From: Rufibacter sp. XAAS-G3-1
GTDB taxonomy: Bacteria > Bacteroidota > Bacteroidia > Cytophagales > Hymenobacteraceae
Assembly (NCBI RefSeq): GCF_013623775.1
Contig: NZ_JABFAM010000010.1
Coordinates: 62,001-126,000, forward strand
DNA length: 64,000 bases
Reading direction: 5' to 3'
Made by a program: the position numbers and the translations under genes. Of this stretch, positions 9,803-18,449 are shown piece after piece; the stretch's first letter is position 1; each line of letters begins with the position of its first letter. Under the pieces are notes generated by a model that was not told where the DNA came from, ran no database searches, and saw only the letters and a program-made list of their open reading frames with translations.

Positions 9803-10576
9803 CTACTGTATCTGTTTTCGGCAGGAATCCCACAGTCCTAGCAGGAAAAGCACCAGGCTCCCGGCAAGGCTGTATCCCATCTGCGGCACAAAAACTTGGG
9901 CTTCTTTCAGGTTATAGGCGGATGAAAAGTAAGGCCAACTGTACGGGTAGTAGCCAATGTGCTCCCAGCGAGACCCAATGAGGAAGGCTAGGGTGAACAG
10001 AATTCCCAGGCCAATACTCAGGGCAATGCTCTTGAACCGGAAGCTGATGCAGAACTGCAGCGTGAAGATGAAGAGCGAACCCACCAAGATGCGGAAGGCG
10101 TTCAGGCTGATGCTCTGCACATGGTGGAAGTGCTGAAACCCCAAACCCGGGCGCACCAGCCCTAACAGGTAACCACCGGCCAACACTCCCAGCCAGAAAA
10201 CCACATAGGCCAGCAGCATCAGCCCGAACTGCAAAAGGAACTTGTTCAGAAACACCCACCACCTGGGCACCGGCAACGCATACAACTGCTTCCACCCGCC
10301 GCTTTGATGCTCGGTGCCGTTCACCAGGGCGGTGATTAAGGCCAGATACAGCGGCACCAACAACTGAGCCGTGGCCGCAAAGTTATTCCCCGCCCACATC
10401 ATCCACGGGTCGGTACCCGGCTTCAGCATCAGGTGCCCTTTGAAAAAGAAAACCAGAAACGTCATTCCAATACTAGAAAGCGGCGCCAGCACAGACAGCC
10501 ACAAAGCCCAGGTGTTTTTGATTTTCAAGGCTTCCGCCGAAACTCCCCGGCCCAAGTACGTTATAGCTGCGTTCAT
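9803..10576 (-). CDS. ABC-2 type transporter permease (lantibiotic/bacitracin immunity-like)
   Basis: A 257-aa membrane protein with about six hydrophobic helices, including LWLSVLAPLSSIGMTFLVFF, LLVPLYLALITALVNG, LMLLAYVVFWLGVLAGGYLL and the final SLAGSLVLFLLGLW. The pattern fits ABC-2 permeases of the MutG/EpiG/BcrB immunity type. The ATG lies 4 bases after the ATPase stop, so the two are translationally coupled. The ATPase plus single permease would export a peptide, lipid or drug-like substrate. The substrate is unknown. Confidence 0.82.
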   Translation of the reverse strand: MNAAITYLGRGVSAEALKIKNTWALWLSVLAPLSSIGMTFLVFFFKGHLMLKPGTDPWMMWAGNNFAATAQLLVPLYLALITALVNGTEHQSGGWKQLYALPVPRWWVFLNKFLLQFGLMLLAYVVFWLGVLAGGYLLGLVRPGLGFQHFHHVQSISLNAFRILVGSLFIFTLQFCISFRFKSIALSIGLGILFTLAFLIGSRWEHIGYYPYSWPYFSSAYNLKEAQVFVPQMGYSLAGSLVLFLLGLWDSCRKQIQ

Positions 10577-10580
10577 CTTT

Positions 10581-11540
10581 TTAGGCGTTTAATGACAGGT
10601 GAGGAATAGTTTCAGTCAAAGCAGGTAAAGTGTTTTGCGTTAAAGACAGGAAAACCTCCTCCAGGCTTTGGCTCGCATAAGACAAGCCAAACACCAATAC
10701 TCCGCCCAGCACCAGGCTTTGGTTAAGAAGGGCTGCTTCTTCTTTTTCCTGCACTGCCACCCGCAAACAACAACGGCTCACCCGCTCTACCGCGTGCCCG
10801 TTGGAAAGCAATATCTCTTTTGCCAGCAGCACGTTATCTACTTCCACTTCAATAGTTTTTGCCTGCATGGTGACCTCCTGCAATTCCTGCACCTTGCCCT
10901 GAAAAGACAGTTGCCCCTGATGGATGATGCCCACGTGCGTCACCATTTTCTCAATTTCGCTTAAAAGGTGACTGGAGAGGAAGATGGTTTTGCCTTGTAC
11001 CTGGTTCAACTCTTTGAGTAACTCCCGCATCTCCCTAATGCCGCTGGGGTCTAAGCCATTGGTGGGCTCGTCCAGCATGAGCAATTCTGGGTCAGAAAGC
11101 AATGCCAGCGCAATGCCCAGCCGCTGGCACATGCCCAGGGAATACTGTTTCACCGGCCGGTGCGCGTCACGCTGCAGTTGCACAATCTCCAGCACCTCGC
11201 CTACCCGTTCTTTCTCTACGCCCAGCATCCGGCCCAGCACCTCCAGGTTGTCTTTCCCAGACAGGTGCCGGTACAGGCTGGGCGTTTCAATCAAGGCCCC
11301 CACCCGTTGCAGAATAGGCACCCGTTGCGCCTGCAATTCTTGCCCGAAGAGCCGGATGTTTCCGTTGGAGGGTTTCAGTAAACCTAATAGCAACCGGATG
11401 GTGGTAGTCTTTCCGGCCCCGTTTGGCCCCAGAAACCCATAGATGCTGCCTTGGGGAATTTCCAGGTTCAGGCTTTTTAGAATTTCCTGGGAGCCGTAGC
11501 GGTAAGTAAGCTGATGGGTGGAGATAAGAGGTGCTTTCAT
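10581..11540 (-). CDS. ABC transporter ATP-binding protein (bacitracin/lantibiotic export type)
   Basis: Energises the adjacent permease. Walker A GPNGAGKTTT, Q-loop, signature YSLGMCQRLGIA, Walker B LLMLDEPTNGLD and switch His in LSSHLLSEIE are all present, followed by a C-terminal extension of about 100 aa typical of BcrA-like ATPases. The ATG at 11540 (MKAPLISTHQLTYRYG) is preferred; an upstream ATG at 11579 would add 13 unrelated residues. Divergent from it lies a LytS/LytTR two-component pair, a common arrangement for cell-envelope stress exporters, so that pair probably controls this operon (inference). Confidence 0.9.
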   Translation of the reverse strand: MKAPLISTHQLTYRYGSQEILKSLNLEIPQGSIYGFLGPNGAGKTTTIRLLLGLLKPSNGNIRLFGQELQAQRVPILQRVGALIETPSLYRHLSGKDNLEVLGRMLGVEKERVGEVLEIVQLQRDAHRPVKQYSLGMCQRLGIALALLSDPELLMLDEPTNGLDPSGIREMRELLKELNQVQGKTIFLSSHLLSEIEKMVTHVGIIHQGQLSFQGKVQELQEVTMQAKTIEVEVDNVLLAKEILLSNGHAVERVSRCCLRVAVQEKEEAALLNQSLVLGGVLVFGLSYASQSLEEVFLSLTQNTLPALTETIPHLSLNA

Positions 11541-11579
11541 GGCGTTTGGGGTTGGATGAATCAAAAGAACAGCTTCCAT

Positions 11580-11747
11580 CCCCGTGCCGCAACTAAACTA
11601 GACCAACCCTCGCTTCTTCCAGACAAAACCCGTTTCCGCCCCCATTAACCCGTTCGTCGATACAATTTGCGGCTTGGTCTATTTCCTGCGGTTTCTGCGC
11701 CGGAACCTGCCCTTAATGCTTAGTTTTGGCTTCATTTCTGGAAAACG
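11580..11747. promoter_or_regulatory. Divergent promoter region between exporter and two-component system
   Basis: 168 bases between two divergent operons. A split inverted pair, AGACCAA near 11598 and TTGGTCT near 11674, is the only symmetry seen and could be a regulator site. No confident promoter box was found. Confidence 0.3.
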
Positions 11748-12797
11748 ATGAAAAAACACGTCCCGCTATTATTGCACATTCTGCTGTGGCTTGCCTTGCT
11801 GGCGTTCTCGCTCTGGGTTCATTTTAGCGTAGAACGCACGAAATTACCCTTGACGTGGGTAGCCCTGGACGTGGCGCAGACCTTCGCGTTCCACCTGGCC
11901 TTATTTTACTTTAACTGGTTTGTGCTGCTGCCCCGCCTGCTGGCCAGAGGAAATGTGCTGGGGTACGCGCTGGCCGTGGTGGCTACCTTAGCGGTTTTCG
12001 CGGCGGTGCGCAGCCCTATTGAGATTTTCCAAACCAAACAACAAGCAAGTGCTATCCCCCAAATGGCAGAACAGATCGCCAAACACCCCAATAGCCTGGA
12101 ATTGAAAAATGTCATGATCCCGCTGGTGATAATGGGAATAATGAACATCTTCCTGAGCTCTTCCTTGAAAGTCACCGGCGATTACCTCCGCAATGAACGC
12201 AGGCGCAAAGAACTGGAACTACAGCACACCACCACTGAACTGGAATTGCTGAAGGCTCAGGTAAACCCACACTTCCTATTTAACACGTTAAACAACATAT
12301 ATTCACTAGCTTATCAAAACGCACCAACTACCGCAGATGCTATCTTAAAACTCTCTCTCCTGCTGCGTTACCAATTGTATGAAACCAACACCAACGTGGT
12401 GCCGCTGGAGCGCGAGGTGGAACACTTGGAGCACTTACTGGACTTGCACCGCCTTCGCCTGACAGACCCGTCTTTGCTTACGTCTCAGGTAGACGGTAAC
12501 ATCAGCGGCCTTTCCATTCCCCCCATGCTGCTGATGCCGCTGGTAGAGAATATGTTCAAGCACGGCCTTACTTCGGCTCCCATGCACGTGCACGTCTCCA
12601 CTTTAGATGGCGCACTCACCTTCACCACCCAAAACCGCCTGAAACCCGGAAGTGGCAGTAAAGATTCCTACGGCGGCATTGGGTTACAGAACCTGAAAAG
12701 ACGGCTGGAACTTCTTTACCCTAGCGGCTATACGTTTTCTACCCGGCACCAGGAACAGGATTTTATCGCGACGCTCACCTTGACCAGACGTTCCTAA
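11748..12797 (+). CDS. Sensor histidine kinase, LytS/YehU family
   Basis: A 349-aa membrane sensor. Three to four transmembrane segments fill roughly residues 5-160, with no recognisable extracytoplasmic sensor domain. A short coiled coil (RRRKELELQHTTTELELLKAQ) leads to the phosphoacceptor box QVNPHFLFNTLNNI, the hallmark of the His_kinase (PF06580) family, then an ATPase domain with PPMLLMPLVENMFKHG and GGIGLQNLKRRLELLY. The response regulator starts 17 bases downstream. Sensing inside the membrane is typical of kinases paired with peptide-exporting ABC transporters, which is the divergent neighbour here. Confidence 0.9.
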   Translation: MKKHVPLLLHILLWLALLAFSLWVHFSVERTKLPLTWVALDVAQTFAFHLALFYFNWFVLLPRLLARGNVLGYALAVVATLAVFAAVRSPIEIFQTKQQASAIPQMAEQIAKHPNSLELKNVMIPLVIMGIMNIFLSSSLKVTGDYLRNERRRKELELQHTTTELELLKAQVNPHFLFNTLNNIYSLAYQNAPTTADAILKLSLLLRYQLYETNTNVVPLEREVEHLEHLLDLHRLRLTDPSLLTSQVDGNISGLSIPPMLLMPLVENMFKHGLTSAPMHVHVSTLDGALTFTTQNRLKPGSGSKDSYGGIGLQNLKRRLELLYPSGYTFSTRHQEQDFIATLTLTRRS

Positions 12798-12814
12798 ACG
12801 CTTACCTTCACCAG

Positions 12815-13543
12815 ATGCAACTGACCTGCCTCGCCATTGATGATGAACCGCTCGCGTTAGACATCATGCGCGCTTACATCAGCAAGATTCCGTTCCTGCA
12901 ACTCATCCAGACCTGCTCCAGCGCCTTGGAGGCCATGACCATTTTGCAGCGGCAGCCAGTAGACCTTTTGTTTCTGGACATTGAGATGCCTGAGATTACC
13001 GGGGTTCAGTTTGTGCAGTCGCTCTCCCATCGGCCCGCCATCATCTTCACCACCGCCTATCCGCAGTACGCGCTGGACGGTTTTACCTTGGATGCCGTAG
13101 ATTACCTGCTCAAGCCCATTCCCTTCGACCGCTTTTTCAAGGCTGTGAACAAAGTCTACGAACGGGCGCAACTCCAACCTAATCCTATGCCGGTTTCGCA
13201 GCCCGCCCAACCTCCGGCTGACAGCGAGGATTTCATTTTTGTGAAGGCCGATTACAAAACTTTGCGGGTAAACCTGAAGGATATTCTCTTCATTGAAGGC
13301 TTAAAGGACTACGTGATTATCCATACCACTACTAGAAAGATTATCACGCTGTTATCAATGAACAAAATCATTGAGAAACTACCGGAGCAGGAGTTCGCGC
13401 GGGTGCATCGCTCTTACATTGTGTCGCTGGCCCACATAGACAGTATTGAGAAAGGCCGCATCAGAATAAAGGAGCAGGAAGTCCCCATTGGCGACAGTTA
13501 CAAAGAGTCTTTTATGCGCTGGGTGGAAAGCAAAAATATTTAG
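12815..13543 (+). CDS. LytTR-family response regulator
   Basis: 242 aa. The receiver domain has the acidic pocket AIDDEP and the phosphorylated Asp in LLFLDIEMPEITG (about residue 54), with the conserved Thr/Lys region FTTAYPQYAL and LLKPIPFDRF. After a Pro/Gln linker the C-terminal LytTR DNA-binding domain shows DILFIEGLKDYVIIHT and the ending FARVHRSYIVSL. Partner of the kinase just upstream; its likely target is the divergent ABC operon. Confidence 0.92.
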   Translation: MQLTCLAIDDEPLALDIMRAYISKIPFLQLIQTCSSALEAMTILQRQPVDLLFLDIEMPEITGVQFVQSLSHRPAIIFTTAYPQYALDGFTLDAVDYLLKPIPFDRFFKAVNKVYERAQLQPNPMPVSQPAQPPADSEDFIFVKADYKTLRVNLKDILFIEGLKDYVIIHTTTRKIITLLSMNKIIEKLPEQEFARVHRSYIVSLAHIDSIEKGRIRIKEQEVPIGDSYKESFMRWVESKNI

Positions 13544-13751
13544 CCCTGAGGACTAAGTTCTGAGTCTTGGGTCAAGAGATTTGTACCATCCCGTTTCACG
13601 TCTCTTTTTCCAAAATCAGCCCCAAAGCAAAACTTTCAAGTCTTTTCAATAAGTTCTTTGGATCATCCACCTCATAACCGAGGGAAAATTTAGTTTCAAG
13701 AACCTCCATAACAAACGTTTGTCATGCTCACCAACTAATAGGGCAAATCCG

Positions 13752-13759
13752 TATCTTTG
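13752..13759 (+). promoter_or_regulatory. -7 promoter box (TATCTTTG) of dapA
   Basis: Exact TAnnTTTG match 29 bases before the dapA ATG. The rest of 13544-13751 shows no gene. Confidence 0.55.
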
Positions 13760-13788
13760 GAAGATAAAAATTCATCAAAAGAACAGAC

Positions 13789-14667
13789 ATGCAAGCATTA
13801 AGAGGAACAGGTGTGGCCTTGGTAACTCCTTTCAAAGCCGACCTTTCCGTTGACCTGGAAGCTTTTGGCCGCTTACTTGATTTCAACCTGGATAATGGCG
13901 TTGATTACCTGGTGGTAAACGGCACCACCGGCGAGTCGGTGACTACTTCCCCTGAAGAAAGAACTCTATTATTAGCCTTCGCGAAAGAGCGGGTGGCAGG
14001 CCGAAAACCTATTGTGTACGGCTTGGGTAGCAATGACACCAACTATGTGCTGGAACAAATCAAAAAGCTGGACTTTACCGGGATTAACGCCATTCTTTCG
14101 GTTTGCCCTTACTATAACAAGCCTTCGCAGGAAGGTGTTTTTCTGCACTACACGGCTATCGCCGATGCCTCGCCGGTGCCGGTGATTCTGTACAACGTGC
14201 CGGGCAGAACCGGTATTAACATGACGGCGGCTACTACTTTGCGGCTGGCCCAACACCCCAACATCATCGGCACGAAAGATGCCTGCGCTAACATGGAGCA
14301 GTACATGAGCATTTTGGAGGAAAGACCTAAAGGGTTCCTGGTGATCAGCGGCGATGACATGCACACGGTTCCTCTGGCCTCCGTAGGGGGTGACGGGATC
14401 ATTTCGGTGTTAGCCAATGCGTTTCCGGCGCGGTTCAGCCGCATGACGCGCTTGGCGCTGGAAGGAAACTTTACAGAGGCGGGTGCCCTGCAACGCTCCT
14501 TCGGGAAGATCAACCCGTTGATGTACGAGGAGGCGAATCCGGTGGGTGTAAAACTAGCCCTGCAACAAGCGGGTATCTGTGAACCGTACGTGCGGTTGCC
14601 GCTGGCCCCCGCTTCGGCCAGTCTGGTGCAACGGGTAAAAGAAGCCGCGGCTCCGCTGTTGGCGTAG
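13789..14667 (+). CDS. dapA: 4-hydroxy-tetrahydrodipicolinate synthase
   Basis: Condenses pyruvate with aspartate semialdehyde at the entry to the lysine/diaminopimelate pathway in the cytosol. The 292-aa sequence shows GTGVALVTPF at the N-terminus, the GTTGES motif, the catalytic Tyr in VILYNVPGRTG and the Schiff-base Lys in IIGTKDA, followed by VISGDD. Length is standard. The hydrolase gene begins 31 bases downstream, so cotranscription is possible, with one copy of the short palindromic repeat between them. Confidence 0.95.
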   Translation: MQALRGTGVALVTPFKADLSVDLEAFGRLLDFNLDNGVDYLVVNGTTGESVTTSPEERTLLLAFAKERVAGRKPIVYGLGSNDTNYVLEQIKKLDFTGINAILSVCPYYNKPSQEGVFLHYTAIADASPVPVILYNVPGRTGINMTAATTLRLAQHPNIIGTKDACANMEQYMSILEERPKGFLVISGDDMHTVPLASVGGDGIISVLANAFPARFSRMTRLALEGNFTEAGALQRSFGKINPLMYEEANPVGVKLALQQAGICEPYVRLPLAPASASLVQRVKEAAAPLLA

Positions 14668-14698
14668 ATTCGTTTTAGGCCTCCCTTTATAAAAACAG

Positions 14699-15658
14699 AT
14701 GAAAAACAGAATTCTCTTCCTGCTCCTTGTCTGCCTTGCGGCGAGGCTTACTACGCTGGCCCAAACGACCAACCCGTCCGCCGGCGCCCCCATAGATCTG
14801 GCTACCCAGAAAGGGACGATCAAGGGCACCCTGCTTCTGCCAACCTCAGCGGGGAAAGTGCCAGTGGTACTCCTCCTCTCGGGCTCAGGCCCCACTGACC
14901 GGGACGGGAACAACCCCATGATGAAGAACAACAGCCTCAGAATGGTGGCCGAGGAACTGCACGCGCAGGGAATTGCCTCTGTGCGGTTTGACAAACGCGG
15001 CATTGCCGAAAGCCAAGGCGCGGCCATGTCAGAGTTTGATCTTCGGTTTGACCATTACGTACAGGATGCCGCCGCCTGGGTTCAGAAATTGAAGAAAGAC
15101 CCAAAATTCAGTAAAGTGGTGGTGCTAGGCCACAGCGAAGGTTCTTTGATTGGCATGATCGCGGCGCGGCAGGCGCAGGCAGACGCGTTTATCTCCGTAG
15201 CCGGGGCCGGACAGTCCGCTGATAAAATCATCCGGCAGCAACTCCAGATGCAGCCGAAGGTAGTGACCGATGCCGCTTTCCCTATTCTGGATCAATTAGT
15301 ACAAGGGAAAGCGGTAGCGGAGGTAAACCCCATGTTAGCTTCTCTGTTTCGGCCGAGTGTGCAACCGTACCTCATTTCCTGGTTTAAGTATGATCCGCAG
15401 GCAGAGATCCGGAAACTGACCATTCCGGTATTGCTTGTACAGGGAAATCAGGATTTGCAGGTGAGCATGCAGGAAGCCCAGTTACTGGCAGCCGCAGCGC
15501 CTAAAAGCAAACTGGTGGAGGTTGAAAATATGAACCATATACTCAAGGAAACTTCTTCTGACCGGAACGCCAACTTCAGCACGTACTCCAATCCCACGCT
15601 CCCGTTGGCAAGCCCATTGATGCCCGCGGTGGTGACGTTCGTAAAGTCTGTCAAATAG
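14699..15658 (+). CDS. Secreted alpha/beta hydrolase (serine aminopeptidase S33-like)
   Basis: A 319-aa protein with a signal peptide (MKNRILFLLLVCLAARLTTL...AQT). The hydrolase core shows the oxyanion strand LLLSGSGPTDRDGN, the nucleophile elbow GHSEGS, and later a LLVQGNQDLQV acid region and a final NMNHIL with the catalytic His. The overall pattern matches periplasmic esterase/peptidase-like proteins of Bacteroidota. The substrate is unknown. Located directly after dapA. Confidence 0.85.
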   Translation: MKNRILFLLLVCLAARLTTLAQTTNPSAGAPIDLATQKGTIKGTLLLPTSAGKVPVVLLLSGSGPTDRDGNNPMMKNNSLRMVAEELHAQGIASVRFDKRGIAESQGAAMSEFDLRFDHYVQDAAAWVQKLKKDPKFSKVVVLGHSEGSLIGMIAARQAQADAFISVAGAGQSADKIIRQQLQMQPKVVTDAAFPILDQLVQGKAVAEVNPMLASLFRPSVQPYLISWFKYDPQAEIRKLTIPVLLVQGNQDLQVSMQEAQLLAAAAPKSKLVEVENMNHILKETSSDRNANFSTYSNPTLPLASPLMPAVVTFVKSVK

Positions 15659-15689
15659 GTCTTACCTACAAGCAAATTCGTACACCTTT

Positions 15690-15985
15690 GAAGCAGAAGG
15701 GAATGCGTGGCAGAGACAAGGCAGTGCCTGGTCTCTACAGGTTCTATCATCACCGCTGCCATTACTTTCCCCAGTTCCAGTCTTCCCCGAGCGCGCCTCG
15801 CTTTTGGCCTTAGATAGACGCCCACTAAGAGGAGCAAACGGGTCAGGCCGAAAGGGCAGTGCGAGAGGGGAAGACTGGGCCCCGCGGCCGTGAGCGCTTA
15901 CCGGAAGCTATGAAACAATACAGCACCTGCGCCCACGCAAAAAGCGGGCAAACCAAGGGAACAGCAAACGGCATGCACCTATCAT
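15690..15985 (+). repeat. Dispersed structured repeat, copy 2 (R1 family)
   Basis: Same element as 43-345, including the extended 5' part GGAATGCGTGGCAGAGACAA. Here the two stem arms match perfectly: CCCAGTCTTCCCC at about 15775 and GGGGAAGACTGGG at about 15868. The whole gap between the hydrolase and the LutA-like gene is this repeat. Confidence 0.85.
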
Positions 15986-16015
15986 CAAAGCAACAGATAA
16001 ACGAATCCCCTTAAC

Positions 16016-16753
16016 TTACCATCCACTCGCCAACACATCAGCAATGTGCAGCACTTTAATGGGTTTGTTCTGTTTCTTGCTATAGGCGTCCAGGTGCATG
16101 AGGCAGCTGGTATCGGTGGAGACAATGTATTCCGCGCCGGTGCTTAGGGCGTTTTCAACTTTCTGCTCGGCCATGGCTACGGAAATGGATTCAAACTTGG
16201 CGGCAAACGTACCCCCAAATCCGCAGCAGGTTTCAGTATCCCGCATCTCCACCAGTTGCAGGCCCTCTACCATTTCCAGCAATTTGCGCGGGCCTTCTTT
16301 GATGCCGCATTCCCGCAGGGCACTGCAAGAATCATGATACGTCACCTTGGCGTTGAGGCGGGCACCGGGAATCTGTTTTACCTGGAGCACATCGGTCAGG
16401 AATTCTGTCAATTCCAGCATTTTGCGTTCCATGGCCCGGTAGCGCACAAAGTTGGAGGACGTCACAAAGATAGTGGAATAGGCGTTCCGGATCATGCCCA
16501 CGCAGGAGGCCGAGGGGGCCACAATGTAGTCGCTGTCTTCAGAGGAGAAATCTTCCAGGAATTTATCGGCGACCTGGCGGCATTCCTGCTGGAACCCGGC
16601 GTTGTAGGCAGGCTGTCCGCAGCAAGTCTGGCCTGTGTTGTAGCGCACCTTGCACCCCAGAGACTCTAACAGTTTTACCATGTTCCAGGCCGTCTGCGGA
16701 AACAGTTGGTCTATGAAACAGGGAATAAATATATCAACTACCGGCTGTGGCAT
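16016..16753 (-). CDS. LutA/YkgE-type (Fe-S)-binding protein with two CCG domains
   Basis: 245 aa. Two cysteine-rich CCG repeats are visible: a first with CFIDQLFPQTAW and TGQTCCGQPAYNAG, a second with YHDSCSALRE and ETCCGFGGTFA. This is the LutA/GlpC/HdrB-type module that binds an iron-sulfur cluster or passes electrons, and LutA acts in lactate oxidation with LutB and LutC, which are not present here. The ATG at 16753 overlaps the end of the HMG-CoA lyase gene by 16 bases, so they form one transcription unit. The precise redox partner is unknown. Confidence 0.85.
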   Translation of the reverse strand: MPQPVVDIFIPCFIDQLFPQTAWNMVKLLESLGCKVRYNTGQTCCGQPAYNAGFQQECRQVADKFLEDFSSEDSDYIVAPSASCVGMIRNAYSTIFVTSSNFVRYRAMERKMLELTEFLTDVLQVKQIPGARLNAKVTYHDSCSALRECGIKEGPRKLLEMVEGLQLVEMRDTETCCGFGGTFAAKFESISVAMAEQKVENALSTGAEYIVSTDTSCLMHLDAYSKKQNKPIKVLHIADVLASGW

Positions 16754-17610
16754 CTGTTTAAAAGGGAATGGAATACGTGAGAGGCCTGTTGTAATGAGCG
16801 GGAAAGCGCCTCTTGGTTCAAGCCCAAAGGTACGCCTTTCTCCTGTAAATAAGAGAGCATTTTCTCGGTGGGCATGTTGCCTACCAGCTCGTCTTTGGCC
16901 ATGGGGCAACCGCCGTACCCCAGCAAAGCGCCGTCCATACGGCGGCAACCACTTTCATAGGCCGCGGCTACTTTCTCGCGCCAGGTGGAAGGGCTGGTGT
17001 GCAGATGCGCCCCAAATTCTATGTGCGGGAACGCTGTTATCAGGGTAGAGAATAAGTCTTGGATGGTGGCGGGATTAGAAACCCCGATGGTGTCTGACAG
17101 GGAGATGACTCTGATGCCCAGCGCGTCCAGTTGCCGGGTCATCTCCCCGGCCAGCGCGGGTTCCCAGGGCTCTCCGTACGGATTCCCGAATCCCATGGAA
17201 AGGTACAGCACCAGCTCTTTGTTGTGTTGCCCGCACAGTTCCTGCATCTGCGCCACTTCGGTGAGGGCTTCAGCGATGCTTTTATTCGTGTTCCGCTTCT
17301 GGAACTCCTCAGACAAAGACAGGGGAAAGCCGATGTACCGGATTAATGCCTGCTCCGCGGCTTGCTGCGCCCCCCGTACATTCGCCACAATCGCCAGTAA
17401 CTTGGTAGCTGAGACGGTGGTATCCAGTTGGGCCAACACCTGGGCGGTATCGCGCATCTGCGGAATGGCTTTAGGAGACACGAACGAGCCGAAATCAAGG
17501 GAATCAAAACCCACTTCCAGCAGGGTCTGTAGATATTTCACCTTTTGCTCCGTAGGCACAAACTCCGCTAACCCTTGCATGGCATCGCGCGGACACTCAA
17601 TTATTTTCAT
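16738..17610 (-). CDS. Hydroxymethylglutaryl-CoA lyase
   Basis: Cleaves HMG-CoA to acetoacetate and acetyl-CoA, the last step of leucine breakdown. The 290-aa DRE-TIM-family protein has the N-terminal ECPRDAMQGL (the family's E-x-x-R-D-G/A-x-Q catalytic stretch), VGFDSLDFGSFVSPK, the metal-binding HLHTS and the lyase signature GYGGCPMAKDELVGN with the catalytic Cys. Overlaps the start of the LutA-like gene. No other leucine-degradation genes are in view. Confidence 0.92.
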   Translation of the reverse strand: MKIIECPRDAMQGLAEFVPTEQKVKYLQTLLEVGFDSLDFGSFVSPKAIPQMRDTAQVLAQLDTTVSATKLLAIVANVRGAQQAAEQALIRYIGFPLSLSEEFQKRNTNKSIAEALTEVAQMQELCGQHNKELVLYLSMGFGNPYGEPWEPALAGEMTRQLDALGIRVISLSDTIGVSNPATIQDLFSTLITAFPHIEFGAHLHTSPSTWREKVAAAYESGCRRMDGALLGYGGCPMAKDELVGNMPTEKMLSYLQEKGVPLGLNQEALSRSLQQASHVFHSLLNRCHSR

Positions 17611-17766
17611 GTAGTTCGTTTTGATTCAATTTGTCAATGATCATAACTCTATTCCGTATGCATGTAGTTGTGGTCGTAAAGTACTAACTTTTGCCATTCC
17701 CGTTTTGGCGTGGCCGGAGAAAAACAAAGCAGAAACGCCATTCATCTACCTTATCATTCCTACGTT

Positions 17767-18384
17767 ATGGCTACCTCACATGCTGCACTCTTTTTGCCAG
17801 ACCCGGTTCTTTCCCAATTGGTGCTTCATGCGCCTGAGCTAAAGGAAACTGCCGTGACCAGACCCATTTACGAGGCCCTGGTCAGTTCGGTCATCTCGCA
17901 GCAGTTATCTGTGAAGGCGGCGGCTACCATCAAGGGGCGGTTTTTGGCCTTGTTTCCCGAAAATTACCCCGAACCAAAGATAGTGCTTTTGATGGCTCCT
18001 GAGGAAATGCGCGCGGTGGGTTTGTCTCGCCAGAAGATAAGCTACCTCCAGAACATTGCCGAACACAAAGCCGCCGGAAAATTGGAAGACGCGCAACTGG
18101 CCCATTTACCAGACGAAGAGTTGATAGCGCAACTGGTGCAGATAAAAGGCATCGGCCGCTGGACAGCTGAGATGATTCTGATGTTTGCCCTGCACCGGCC
18201 AGATGTCATGCCGCTGGATGATCTGGGTATTTACAATGCCATGAAACGCCTGTACCAATTTGAGGAAACGCACAAGGCCGCCAAACCGAAGATGCTTTCT
18301 TTCTCTGAAGCCTGGCGCCCGCACCGCACGCTCGCCTGCCGCTATCTGTGGCAATCATTGGACAATTCCCCGGTGGCGAATTAG
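17767..18384 (+). CDS. DNA-3-methyladenine glycosylase II (AlkA-like, HhH-GPD)
   Basis: Base-excision repair enzyme that removes alkylated purines. In 205 aa it shows the helix-hairpin-helix LVQIKGIGRWTAEMI followed by the catalytic Asp region DVMPLDDLGIYNAM. It lacks an N-terminal AlkA domain, like the shorter archaeal/bacterial forms. I chose the ATG at 17767 (MATSHAALFL) over an upstream in-frame ATG at 17710 that adds an unrelated stretch. Monocistronic, convergent with the DUF58 gene. Confidence 0.9.
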   Translation: MATSHAALFLPDPVLSQLVLHAPELKETAVTRPIYEALVSSVISQQLSVKAAATIKGRFLALFPENYPEPKIVLLMAPEEMRAVGLSRQKISYLQNIAEHKAAGKLEDAQLAHLPDEELIAQLVQIKGIGRWTAEMILMFALHRPDVMPLDDLGIYNAMKRLYQFEETHKAAKPKMLSFSEAWRPHRTLACRYLWQSLDNSPVAN

Positions 18385-18449
18385 TCCTGAGTCATGGGTT
18401 CTGAGTCTTGAGTTTTAGGGCTACTTTCTGAAAAATACACCTAAAACGC

